Positions 25,945 to 33,902 of a stretch of 64,000 nucleotides of DNA are shown here, piece by piece (within the stretch, counting starts at the first letter, position 1; each line of letters begins with the position of its first letter). The DNA is from Phytopseudomonas daroniae. GTDB lineage: Bacteria > Pseudomonadota > Gammaproteobacteria > Pseudomonadales > Pseudomonadaceae. Under the pieces are notes generated by a model, which saw nothing but the letters and a program-made list of their open reading frames with translations, was not told the DNA's origin and did not search any database. The stretch covers positions 23,376 through 87,375 of the forward strand of contig NZ_QJUI01000020.1 of the NCBI RefSeq assembly GCF_004327285.1. Direction: 5' to 3'. A program made the position numbers and the translations under genes.

Positions 25945-26862
25945 TCAGTCTTCATCCAACTCCCGAAAGCGTTCCGCCAGAAAATCCACCAGCGCCCGGA
26001 TCGACGGCAACAGCCCCCGGCGCGAAGCGAACACGGCGTGAATGATTTCGTGCCGCGGCGCCCAGCCCGGAATCACATGCACCAGTTCGCCGCGCGCGAT
26101 CTGTTCGCGCACCATCATCGAAGGCAGTTGCACGACGCCCACGCCAGCGACCGCAGCCGTGCGCAGTGCGAACATGCCGCGGGTAATCAGGCGGGGCTGG
26201 TGGCGGATGGCGGCCTGCGTACCGTCGGGGCCGATCAGGTTCCACACATGCTCGTGCTGGGGCAGGCCCAGATCCATGCTCGGCAGACCCGCCAGGTCGG
26301 CAGGCACGCTGGGAATGCCGTCTTTCAGCAACTGCGGACAAGCCACCAGACACTGCCTGCGATCGGCGAGCACGCGCATTACCAGATCGCTGTCTTCGAT
26401 CGGCGGCGGCCGCACGCGGATGGCAATGTCGATGCCTTCGCCCACCACGTCCACGCGCCGGTTGGTTTCCTCCAGATGGATCTGCACGCGCGGGTACGCG
26501 ACCATGAACGCCGCCAGCATGTCGGCGATGCGCGTATCGAGCAGCGCCACCGGGCAGGTCATGCGCACGGTGCCGCAGGGCTCGGCATGGGTCAGTGCGA
26601 TGGCCTCGTCGGCGGCGTCGGCTTCCACCAGCATGGCCTTGCAGTGGTCGTAGTAGGTCAGGCCGCTGTCAGTGACCGCGAAGCGCCGCGTGGAGCGTTG
26701 GATCAGGCGTGTGCCCAGGCGCTCTTCGAGCAGGGCGATGCGCCGGCTCAGCTTGGACTTGGGCATGCCCAGCGCGCGCCCGGCCGGGGCGAAGCCGCCG
26801 TGATCCACCACCTGCACGTAGTAGTAGAGGTCGTTCAGGTCTCGCATGGCTGCATCGTTCAT
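25945..26862 (-). CDS. LysR-family regulator divergent from pirin gene
   Basis: 305 residues. The helix-turn-helix at ~8-66 includes YYYVQVVDHGGFAPAGRALG and KSKLSRRIALLEERLGTRL. The effector domain follows from ~95 (GTVRMTCPVALLDTRIADML). It belongs to the large AaeR/YafC-like LysR group seen next to pirin and hydrolase genes in Pseudomonas. It is divergent from the pirin-YcaC pair, with 108 bp between the starts, and probably controls it. An alternative ATG six codons in would give a typical short start. Confidence 0.87.
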   Translation of the reverse strand: MNDAAMRDLNDLYYYVQVVDHGGFAPAGRALGMPKSKLSRRIALLEERLGTRLIQRSTRRFAVTDSGLTYYDHCKAMLVEADAADEAIALTHAEPCGTVRMTCPVALLDTRIADMLAAFMVAYPRVQIHLEETNRRVDVVGEGIDIAIRVRPPPIEDSDLVMRVLADRRQCLVACPQLLKDGIPSVPADLAGLPSMDLGLPQHEHVWNLIGPDGTQAAIRHQPRLITRGMFALRTAAVAGVGVVQLPSMMVREQIARGELVHVIPGWAPRHEIIHAVFASRRGLLPSIRALVDFLAERFRELDED

Positions 26863-26970
26863 TCAATAGGACTCTGAGGTCAAATAATAGCGACTACCGG
26901 GCTCATCGTCCTACTTCTATGCTCTCTTCATCGCCAACGCATCCCGCCGCGGCACACGCAGGAGATCGGC

Positions 26971-27837
26971 ATGAAGAAGATCCTCGGTGTCTACAGCGCC
27001 CCCCGTCCGCATTGGGTAGGGGATGGCTTTCCGGTGCGCTCGCTGTTCGGCTATGACGGCCTCGGCAAGCACCTGAGCCCGTTCCTGCTGCTCGACCATG
27101 CGGCGCCCACGCACTTCGAGCCGGCCGCACGCCCGCGTGGCGTCGGCCAGCATCCGCACCGCGGTTTCGAGACCGTAACCATCGTCTACCAAGGCGAGCT
27201 GGAGCATAAGGATTCCACCGGTGCCGGCGGGCTGATCGGCCCCGGCGACGTGCAGTGGATGACCGCCGGCGGCGGCATCCTGCACGAGGAATTCCATTCG
27301 CGGGCTTTCACCGAACGCGGTGGCACCATCGAGATGGTGCAGCTCTGGGTCAACCTGCCCGCCAAGGACAAGATGGCCGAGCCGGGCTACCAGACCCTGC
27401 TGGATGCGCAGATCCCGTCGGTGAACCTGCCTGACGGCGCGGGCCGGGTGCGGGTGATCGCCGGCGAGTTCGACGGCCATCGCGGCCCGGCGCGCACTTT
27501 CACGCCGATGGACGTGTGGGACGTGCGCCTCGGCCAGGGCAGCATCGGTCGCTTCGAGGCGCAGGACGGCCATACGCTGGCGCTGGTGGTGCTGCACGGC
27601 ACGCTGCTGATCAACGGCAACGTTGTCGCCGGTGAAGGGCAACTGGTGCATCTCGACCGCGCCGGCAGCGGCGTGGAGATCGAGGCCAGCAGCGATGCAA
27701 CCGTACTGTGGCTGTCCGGCGAGCCGATCGACGAGCCCGTGGTGGGCTACGGCCCGTTCGTGATGAACAGCGAGGCCGAAATCCGCCAGGCCATGGCCGA
27801 CTTCAGCGGCGGCCGCTTCGGCCATATGGCGAACTGA
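26971..27837 (+). CDS. pirin-family bicupin protein
   Basis: 288 residues with the N-terminal pirin cupin and a C-terminal pirin_C domain. The metal-binding motif GQHPHRGFETVTIVYQGELE gives the two histidines; further ligands come from HEEFHS ~45 residues later. Some bacterial pirins show quercetin 2,3-dioxygenase activity, others modulate metabolism by binding enzymes. The gene starts the unit that continues with a YcaC-type hydrolase after a small hairpin. Divergent LysR next door. Confidence 0.88.
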   Translation: MKKILGVYSAPRPHWVGDGFPVRSLFGYDGLGKHLSPFLLLDHAAPTHFEPAARPRGVGQHPHRGFETVTIVYQGELEHKDSTGAGGLIGPGDVQWMTAGGGILHEEFHSRAFTERGGTIEMVQLWVNLPAKDKMAEPGYQTLLDAQIPSVNLPDGAGRVRVIAGEFDGHRGPARTFTPMDVWDVRLGQGSIGRFEAQDGHTLALVVLHGTLLINGNVVAGEGQLVHLDRAGSGVEIEASSDATVLWLSGEPIDEPVVGYGPFVMNSEAEIRQAMADFSGGRFGHMAN

Positions 27838-27842
27838 GTCTG

Positions 27843-27870
27843 GGAGGCCCCGGTATCCGGAGCCTCCTTT
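27843..27870 (+). terminator. hairpin between pirin and ycaC-like genes
   Basis: A stem GGAGGC...GCCTCC encloses a second stem CCGG-TAT-CCGG and is followed by TTT. It could attenuate read-through into the hydrolase gene. Confidence 0.45.
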
Positions 27871-27912
27871 GCGCCCATCCCGGGCAATCCTGCAACCCGA
27901 AGGAGACATACC

Positions 27913-28539
27913 ATGAGCAAACCCTATGTTCGACTCGACAAGAACGATGCCGCCGTGCTGCTGGTGGATCATCAGACCGGCCTGCTGTCCCTGGTGCGCG
28001 ACATCGACCCCGACAAGTTCAAGAACAGTGTGCTGGCGCTGGCCGACATCGCCAGCTATTTCAAGCTGCCGACCATCCTCACCACCAGTTTCGAGGAAGG
28101 CCCGAACGGCCCGCTGGTTGCGGAATTGAAGAGCCAGTTCCCCAACGCGCCCTATATCGCCCGGCCCGGCAATATCAACGCTTGGGACAACGAGGATTTC
28201 GTCAAGGCGGTGAAAGCCACCGGCAAGAAGCAGCTCATCATCGCCGGCGTGGTGACCGAGGTGTGCGTGGCCTTCCCGGCACTGTCCGCCATCGAGGAAG
28301 GCTTCGAGGTATTCGTGATCACCGATGCCTCCGGCACTTTCAACGAGATCACCCGTAATGCGGCGTGGGATCGTATGTCGCAGGCCGGTGTACAGCTGAT
28401 GAGCTGGTTCGGTGCGGCCTGCGAGCTGCACCGTGATTGGCGCAACGATGTGGAGGGGCTGGGCACCTTGTTCTCCAATCATATCCCCGACTACCGCAAC
28501 CTGATCACCAGCCACACCGTGCTGACCCAGGGGAAATGA
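27913..28539 (+). CDS. YcaC-like isochorismatase-superfamily hydrolase
   Basis: 208 residues. The catalytic residues of the cysteine-hydrolase fold are present: D19 in LLVDHQTG and C118 in GVVTEVCVAFPALS; a family lysine precedes the cysteine by about 20-35 residues. The protein matches YcaC of E. coli and P. aeruginosa in length and wording (DASGTFNEITRNAAWDRMSQ). YcaC forms octamers and has no firmly known substrate. The ribosome binding site GAAGGAGA is excellent. The gene follows pirin in the same direction. Confidence 0.88.
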   Translation: MSKPYVRLDKNDAAVLLVDHQTGLLSLVRDIDPDKFKNSVLALADIASYFKLPTILTTSFEEGPNGPLVAELKSQFPNAPYIARPGNINAWDNEDFVKAVKATGKKQLIIAGVVTEVCVAFPALSAIEEGFEVFVITDASGTFNEITRNAAWDRMSQAGVQLMSWFGAACELHRDWRNDVEGLGTLFSNHIPDYRNLITSHTVLTQGK

Positions 28540-28653
28540 GCGAGGCCTGTCGATGAGGGAGCGGGCATGATCGATCCCGCCCGCTGACAGGAAAATCCCG
28601 ACCATCTGGCTGGGGGCGTCCTGCCCGTGTCGGGGCAGGACGGTACCCCACCG

Positions 28654-28792
28654 TCAGTGAATGATCTTCGACAGAAATTGCCGTGCCCGTTCGCTCTGCG
28701 CATGCGCGAAAAAGTGTTCGGGGACGGCGCTTTCCACAATCGCACCACCATCCATGAATACCACACGATCGGCGATCTGGCGGGAGTGTGCA
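28654..28792 (-). pseudogene. 3' stump of a polar amino-acid ABC transporter ATPase gene
   Basis: The minus strand encodes SRQIADRVVFMDGGAIVESA followed by PEHFFAHAQSERARQFLSKI and a stop. This is the C-terminus of a GlnQ/HisP-type ATPase (after the H-loop). The Walker and signature motifs are absent because the gene ends at a junction near 28792 with the LysR fragment on the other strand. Confidence 0.7.
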
Positions 28793-29190
28793 TTCTTCCC
28801 AGAGGTCACCGCCTGACCGCATTGGAGCAGGTCGGCATTGACGATCTGGCTGGCGAGGAGTTCATCTCGCTGGCTCACGACGATGGCACGCGACAACGTA
28901 TCGACCGGCTGTTTCAACAGCATGGCGACCATCGCAAACTGAGCCTGGAAGCGCGTTATGCAGCGAGCATCTGCAGCATGGTGGGCGCCGGTCTGGGTGT
29001 CAGTATCGTCAGCCCGCTGGTGGCCCGCGATTATTTGCATGCTGGCATCGAAGTACGGCCTTTTGCGGGTGATATGCGCTTCACCAGCTACCTGCTACAC
29101 CCGGATTACCGCCCGCAGAACAGTCTCGGTTCGCGTTTCGCCATGCTGTTGCAGGCAATGTTTAGTGAGGATTCAGGGACTGCCCGCTAG
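28785..29190 (+). pseudogene. LysR-family regulator, C-terminal fragment
   Basis: From about 28785 the plus strand reads ILPRGHRLTALEQVGIDDLA, then SLEARYAASICSMVGAGLGV and SIVSPLVARDYLH. This is the second half of a LysR effector-binding domain of the OccR/NocR kind. The helix-turn-helix and first half are missing; the open frame upstream (to 28627) is only the shadow of the ATPase stump. OccR/NocR-type regulators often neighbour amino-acid ABC transporters, so both stumps may derive from one deleted locus. Confidence 0.65.
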
Positions 29191-29292
29191 CAACGAATGC
29201 AACAGTCATACATCGGCCAGGATGGTCGATGTGCCCGAGGCGGCGAACGGGGTATCGTCATGTGGGATGGCAGCCATAAGGCGGAAGCGGCC

Positions 29293-29369
29293 GTAGGGTG
29301 GATGACGCTCTTTTCATCCACCATTGCGATCGCTAGGTTGGTGGACGGATGAAGCGTCGTCCACCCTAC
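29293..29369 (-). repeat. GTAGGGTGGA dispersed palindromic element, copy 3
   Basis: A 77-bp unit with ends GTAGGGTGGATGACGCTCTT and GCGTCGTCCACCCTAC. The ~70 bases before it (GGTCGATGTGCCCGAGGCGG and on) resemble the flank of the copy at 5927-6015, so the repeated unit may be longer than its palindromic core. Confidence 0.75.
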
Positions 29370-29474
29370 GACAGGCCGCTATCGCCTTTGAGCGACCACT
29401 CAGCCCAATCGCTCGGATAAGACATTTGATGTGTGAAGCTACACTGGGGCGCGATCAAGGAAATGCCAAAGGCT

Positions 29475-30074
29475 TTACCAACTGCGCTCGACCATCCCGA
29501 GAATGATCGACTGCAGCTCGTCCTGGGCCTGCTCTTCGCTGATATCGCCGGCAACGGCGGCGTCCGAAACTGAGTCGGCGGCGCCGAGCATGGCCCACAT
29601 GCTGGCCGATGAAATGCCTTTGGCCGTGGCAAAGGGTGCCAGGATCGCTGCGCACTTTTCGATGAAGGCGTGCTGGTAGCGTTTCTTCACCGCGGCCAGT
29701 TCCGGGGAGCCGGTGAGGGCTGCCACGACATCGGATATTTCACGGCCCTGGGTCAGCACGCAATTGACGTAGCTGGAGGCGATCACGCGGGCCTTGTCCT
29801 GCAGGTTCGCAGCAGCGGCTTCGACGGCGGCGTCGAAGATCAGGGTCTGGCGCTCGTCGTAGTCCTGATAGAGCGCTGCCAAGAGCCCGTTGCGGGTGCC
29901 GAAGTGGTCGTACACCACTGGCTTGGTCACGCCCGCTGCTTCGGCCAGTCTGCCCAGCGTCAGGGCATTCGTGCCTTCATCGCCGATCAGCTGCCACGCC
30001 ACTTCCAGAAGCTGACGCGTGCGTTCCTCCCGTGGCAGGCGGCGACGTGGCGATGCGGGGGGCTGCGAACTCAT
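29475..30074 (-). CDS. TetR-family regulator
   Basis: 199 residues. The helix-turn-helix at ~20-66 reads RTRQLLEVAWQLIGDEGTNA and GVTKPVVYDHFGTRNGLL. The C-terminal domain is of the TetR_C type with DKARVIASSYVNCVLTQGRE. The gene follows the NAD(P)H oxidoreductase gene by 17 bp on the same strand. It probably regulates that operon through the nested palindrome at 30713-30743. Electrophiles or quinones are the likely ligands, by analogy. Confidence 0.87.
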   Translation of the reverse strand: MSSQPPASPRRRLPREERTRQLLEVAWQLIGDEGTNALTLGRLAEAAGVTKPVVYDHFGTRNGLLAALYQDYDERQTLIFDAAVEAAAANLQDKARVIASSYVNCVLTQGREISDVVAALTGSPELAAVKKRYQHAFIEKCAAILAPFATAKGISSASMWAMLGAADSVSDAAVAGDISEEQAQDELQSIILGMVERSW

Positions 30075-30091
30075 CGATACTCCAGGGCGTT

Positions 30092-30688
30092 TCAGGGTTG
30101 CTCGGCGAACAGCTTACGGCCAATCGCCTGCGCCGTCTCGAGGTGCGCCTCCGGGAAGCCAGGATCGGAGGCCAGCAGAAACCGCGATGTCGCTACCGAT
30201 GCGCCACAGTAATCGAAGATGCCGTGGTCGATCTGCGTCTTCATCGCCTCGGCATAGCCGTGGCGGGTGAAGGTGCCTTCGTCCGCACCGCCGATGGCCA
30301 CCAGGTGTACCTGCAGGCGCTGCAGTTTCTTGACGACCTTGCCGTTCTCGGCATCCTCATAGGCCCAACCCTGGGTGAACACACGGTCGATCCAGCCCTT
30401 GAGCAGGGCAGGGAAAGACCACCAGTAGATGGGGTAGACCAGCACCAGCGTATCCGCACGGTCGAGGCGCGCGTGTTCCGCCGCGACGTCTGCCGGTGCC
30501 TGGGCCTTCTTCTGGAACAGGGCGATGTCGGCTTCGTTGAAGCGTGGGTCGAAGCCTTCCGCCGCCAGGTCGGCGATCTCGGCCGAGTGCCTGGCCTCGG
30601 TTGTGGCGACCCCGTCGGCGATCTGTGCGGCAACCGCATGGGTGAGAGACTGTTGATCCGGGTGTGCAACAACGATAAGGGCGTGCAT
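30092..30688 (-). CDS. NAD(P)H-dependent flavodoxin-fold oxidoreductase (quinone reductase type)
   Basis: 198 residues from the ATG at 30688 (MHALIVVAHPDQQSLTHAVA); the frame extends five residues further. The FMN/FAD site HPDQQSLTHA, the PIYWWSFPALLKGWIDRVFT motif and the GGADEGTFTRHGY loop are those of the NQO1/KefF/MdaB family. Such enzymes reduce quinones and other electrophiles by two electrons. It is first in the operon with the TetR gene. Confidence 0.87.
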   Translation of the reverse strand: MHALIVVAHPDQQSLTHAVAAQIADGVATTEARHSAEIADLAAEGFDPRFNEADIALFQKKAQAPADVAAEHARLDRADTLVLVYPIYWWSFPALLKGWIDRVFTQGWAYEDAENGKVVKKLQRLQVHLVAIGGADEGTFTRHGYAEAMKTQIDHGIFDYCGASVATSRFLLASDPGFPEAHLETAQAIGRKLFAEQP

Positions 30689-30712
30689 GTTCGGTACCTC
30701 CATTGGTCAATT

Positions 30713-30743
30713 ACCTACTATTAGTAACTTACTTTTGGTAGGT
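30713..30743. promoter_or_regulatory. 31-bp nested palindrome, probable TetR operator
   Basis: Two inverted repeats share one centre at 30728. The outer arms are ACCTAC (30713-30718) and GTAGGT (30738-30743). The inner perfect repeat is AGTAA-C-TTACT (30723-30733). It lies 25 bp upstream of the oxidoreductase start, where a repressor would block transcription. Confidence 0.7.
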
Positions 30744-30855
30744 TGTCGAGCGGGTCGATGACCTTACAGCGCTTGTTTGACCCGTCATTGCATGGATTTC
30801 TTGAGAATCAGCTGCAATTGGCCCGTATAATCATCGGTAACTTTTTGTGTCCGTC

Positions 30856-30921
30856 GTCCCTGGCGGCCACTCTGCAGGCCGTCGGGAGCGATGTCGAAAA
30901 TCGCTCCCGACGATTTTTTTG
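30856..30921 (+). repeat. repeat B: CCTGGCGGCC element with intrinsic terminator, plus copy
   Basis: The unit runs TCCCTGGCGGCCACTCTGCA, GGCCGTCG, a hairpin, then a run of seven T. A diverged copy lies on the opposite strand at 49808-49873. Conservation covers both the leader and the hairpin region, so the element is more than a terminator. Confidence 0.6.
30881..30921 (+). terminator. strong intrinsic terminator in the leader of the iron ABC operon
   Basis: A perfect 12-bp stem GTCGGGAGCGAT / ATCGCTCCCGAC with loop GTCGAAA is followed by GATTTTTTT. It ends only about 20 bases before the start codon of the binding-protein gene, so it would cut the operon transcript unless it is regulated, or the promoter lies after it. 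Confidence 0.75.
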
Positions 30922-30940
30922 TTTCAGAGGGAAGTGGCTT

Positions 30941-31960
30941 ATGTCGGCACATCGAGTAACCGGTCTGGCGCGTGCGATTGGCGCTGGTGTTCTGTTCTTT
31001 GGCCTACTGTTCGCCAGCAGCGTGCACGCCGATGACGCGGTAACCCTGACGCTGTACAACGGCCAGCACGAGGCGACCGGCAAGGCTGTGGCGGCTGCTT
31101 TCGAGAAGAAGACCGGGATCAAGGTGCTGATCCGCAAGGGCGGTGGCGGCCAGTTGGCCAACCAGATCGCTGAAGAGGGCGAGCGCTCGCCGGCAGACAT
31201 CATCTACACCGAAGAAGCACCGCCGCTGATCAAGCTCGGCAGCCAGGGCCTGCTGGCCAAGGTGGATGAGAGCACCCTGGCGCAGATCGACGCGAAGTTC
31301 TCCGACGACAGCGGCAACTGGATCGGCATCACTTCGCGTGTGCGTGTGCTGGCCTACAACCCGGATCTGGTCAGCGAGGCCGAACTGCCGAAAAGCGTGC
31401 TGGAAGTGGCTGACCCGGAGTGGGCGGGCAAGATCGCCTTCGTGCCGAGCAGCGGCGAGTTCCTCGGTCAGACGGCTGCGGTCATCCGCATCAATGGCCG
31501 TGAGGCTGCCGAGGAATGGCTGACCGGTCTCAAGGCCTTTGGTGGCACTTACACCAACAACGTCATTGCCATGAAGGCCGTGGAGAACGGCGAGGTCGGT
31601 GCTGCGCTGGTCAACAGCTACTACTGGACGGCATTGAAGAAAGAGAAGGGCGAGCTCAAATCCAGGCTGCACTACTTCGCCGATGGCGACGCGGGCGGCC
31701 TGTCGAGCGTGTCCGGCGCGGCCGTGGTCAAGGCCAGCAAGCACCCGAAAGAAGCCCAGCAGTTCCTTGCCTTCATGATCAGCGAGGAAGGGCAGCAGGC
31801 CGTGCTGAGCAAATCCGCCGAGTACCCGGTCAACCCGAAGGTGCAGGCCGATCCGCTGCTCAAGCCCTATGACCAGCTCAAGCCGCCGGCGATCACTGCC
31901 GCGCAGATCGGCCTGGCCGAAGATGCGCTGGAACTGCAACGCGAAGTTGGAATGAACTGA
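30941..31960 (+). CDS. ferric iron ABC transporter, periplasmic binding protein (FbpA/HitA-like)
   Basis: 339 residues from the ATG at 30941, with AGAGGGAAG upstream; the frame upstream of this is leader sequence. Signal peptide to about residue 28 (cut after VHA). Mature protein opens AVTLTLYNGQHEATGKAVAA, as in FbpA/HitA/IdiA. The two adjacent tyrosines that bind Fe(III) appear in NSYYWTALKKEKG. The permease gene follows after two bases. No ATPase gene is next to them. Confidence 0.87.
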   Translation: MSAHRVTGLARAIGAGVLFFGLLFASSVHADDAVTLTLYNGQHEATGKAVAAAFEKKTGIKVLIRKGGGGQLANQIAEEGERSPADIIYTEEAPPLIKLGSQGLLAKVDESTLAQIDAKFSDDSGNWIGITSRVRVLAYNPDLVSEAELPKSVLEVADPEWAGKIAFVPSSGEFLGQTAAVIRINGREAAEEWLTGLKAFGGTYTNNVIAMKAVENGEVGAALVNSYYWTALKKEKGELKSRLHYFADGDAGGLSSVSGAAVVKASKHPKEAQQFLAFMISEEGQQAVLSKSAEYPVNPKVQADPLLKPYDQLKPPAITAAQIGLAEDALELQREVGMN

Positions 31961-31962
31961 CC

Positions 31963-33537
31963 ATGCAGCCCCAGGCGGTAAACCCCGAACTGCCGCTACC
32001 CCCGGTAACCGTCACCACGCGGCGGCGCAAGGCACCACCGATCTGGCTGCAGATTCCGGTACTGGCCTTGCTGCTGCTCGCCGCGTTGCCGCTGTTCTTC
32101 GTGGTCGCTCGCGCGGCGCAAACCGGCTTGCACGAAGCCTTTGCGCTGCTGTGGCGGCCATTCGTTTTCGGCCTGCTGGCCAATACCATGAAGCTGATGG
32201 TGCTGGTCACCCTCGGCTGCGCGCTGATCGGCCTGGCGCTGGCCTGGCTGGTGGAGCGTAGCGACCTGCGCTGGCGTCGGCACTGGAATGTGCTGCTGTG
32301 CCTGCCGTTCGCCATTCCCTCGTTCGTCAGTGGTTTCACCTGGGTGTCTATCAGCCCGATGTTCGAAGGCCTGGGTGGCACAGTGCTGGTGATGATCCTG
32401 TCGAAATACCCGCTGATCTACCTGCCGGTGGTCGCGGTATTGCGCAATCTCGACCCTGCGCTGGAAGAGTCGGCGCGGATGCTCGGTTGCAGCCGCCGCC
32501 AGGTGTTCTGGCGGGTCACGCTGCCGCTGTTGCGCCCGGTGCTGATGGCAACCAGCCTGCTGGTGGCCGTGCACATGCTGGTCGAGTTCGGCGCGCCGTC
32601 GATCATGCGTTACCAGACCTTCACCACCGCCATCTACCAGCAGTTCGAGCTGGAGTTCAGTGGCAGCAACGCCGCCATGCTCTCTGCGCTGCTGCTGGCG
32701 CTGTGCATGATGCTGCTGTGGGGCGAGTTTCGCCTGCGCGGGCGCGGCTATGCACGTACCGGCCAGGGTGTGGCACGCAGTGCGGCGCGGGTGCGCCTGG
32801 GTCGCTGGGGCGTGCTGGCTCAGATGCTGTTGCTGGCTCTGGTGGCCATCGGCTGCGGTGTACCGCTGGTGATGCTGGGTTTCTGGATCGTCGAAGGCAG
32901 TTCGGCCAGCTTTCCGGTCGTGGAAATCGCCCAGACGTTGTGGTCGTCGCTGTCCTACTCCTTCGGCGGGGCCTTGCTCAGTTGCCTGCTGGCGCTGCCG
33001 GTGTGTCTGGTGGTGGTGCGCTACTACGGGCGCATGGCCACGCTGGCAGACAAACTACCGTACTTGCTGCATGCCTTGCCGGGGCTGGTGATCGCGCTGT
33101 CGCTGGTGTTCTTCGCCCTCGGCTACGTGCCCGCGCTGTACCAGACCAGCATTCTGTTGCTGGTGGCCTATGCGCTGCTGTTCATGCCGATGGCCCAGGG
33201 GCCGATCCGCGTGGCGCTGGAAAAAGCTTCGCCGCAGTTGGAAGAGGCTGCTCGCACCCTGGGGCATACGCCAATCGCCACCTTCCTCAGGGTAACCCTG
33301 CCGATCATCTCGCCAGCCATCGGTGCCGGTTTCGTGCTGGTCTTCCTCGACTGCATGAAGGAATTGACGGCCACTTTGATTCTCGGCCCAACCGGCCTGG
33401 AGACCCTGGCTACCAAAGTCTGGTCGCATACCGGAAACCTGGAGTACGCCGGTGCCGCGCCCTATGCCGCGTTGATCGTGCTGGTGTCGGGGTTGCCGGT
33501 TTACCTGCTGACTACGCGCGCTTATCGGCATACGTAA
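31963..33537 (+). CDS. ferric iron ABC transporter permease (FbpB/HitB-like, fused double domain)
   Basis: 524 residues with about twelve transmembrane helices and two permease domains. Each has an EAA loop: EESARMLGCSRRQVFWRVTL in the first half and EEAARTLGHTPIATFLRVTL in the second. The fused arrangement is that of FbpB/HitB/SfuB. It begins two bases after the binding-protein stop. The ATPase needed to energise it must be encoded elsewhere or shared with another system. Confidence 0.88.
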   Translation: MQPQAVNPELPLPPVTVTTRRRKAPPIWLQIPVLALLLLAALPLFFVVARAAQTGLHEAFALLWRPFVFGLLANTMKLMVLVTLGCALIGLALAWLVERSDLRWRRHWNVLLCLPFAIPSFVSGFTWVSISPMFEGLGGTVLVMILSKYPLIYLPVVAVLRNLDPALEESARMLGCSRRQVFWRVTLPLLRPVLMATSLLVAVHMLVEFGAPSIMRYQTFTTAIYQQFELEFSGSNAAMLSALLLALCMMLLWGEFRLRGRGYARTGQGVARSAARVRLGRWGVLAQMLLLALVAIGCGVPLVMLGFWIVEGSSASFPVVEIAQTLWSSLSYSFGGALLSCLLALPVCLVVVRYYGRMATLADKLPYLLHALPGLVIALSLVFFALGYVPALYQTSILLLVAYALLFMPMAQGPIRVALEKASPQLEEAARTLGHTPIATFLRVTLPIISPAIGAGFVLVFLDCMKELTATLILGPTGLETLATKVWSHTGNLEYAGAAPYAALIVLVSGLPVYLLTTRAYRHT

Positions 33538-33552
33538 ACGAGGCGAGAGGTA

Positions 33553-33633
33553 CAGGGTGGACGACGCTTTATCCGTCCACCGTCACCGTCCTGCGATCAC
33601 AATGGTGGATGAAAAGAGCGTCATCCACCCTAC
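33553..33633 (+). repeat. GTAGGGTGGA dispersed palindromic element, copy 4
   Basis: An 81-bp unit opening CAGGGTGGACGACGCTTTAT and ending GCGTCATCCACCCTAC, in the orientation of copy 1. Confidence 0.75.
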
Positions 33634-33747
33634 GCGGCTGCCATCCCGACATGCCTGATCATACGAAGTCATTTGGTTCCGTTATCCAGCACATAACAGA
33701 GGCGCAGCCTTAACACCCCCGCTTTCAAGGTGTATCGTTCGCACCCC

Positions 33748-33818
33748 GTAGGGTGGGTTAGCGGTGCCATACATCGGCCTTACCGACGATGCTCATTTCG
33801 CGCGGCGCGTAACCCACC
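33748..33818. repeat. GTAGGGTGGGTTA dispersed repeat
   Basis: Ends GTAGGGTGGGTTAGCGG and GCGTAACCCACC enclose ~40 bases. A short relative (GTAGGGTGGGTGAAAC to AAACCCACC) is at 49943-49984. It shares the GTAGGGTGG end with the other family but has a different interior. The remaining parts of the 33538-33902 gap hold no gene. Confidence 0.65.
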
Positions 33819-33902
33819 GAGCGATAGTTGCCGACAAGACCCTGCCAGGTTATGCCTCGACGGCGGTCTGTAATGGCCATTCCCGCTTCAGGAGCAGGCT
33901 TC

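Noticed and set aside
26917..28605. A 562-residue minus-strand frame over pirin and ycaC
   Set aside because: Antisense shadow of two conserved genes.
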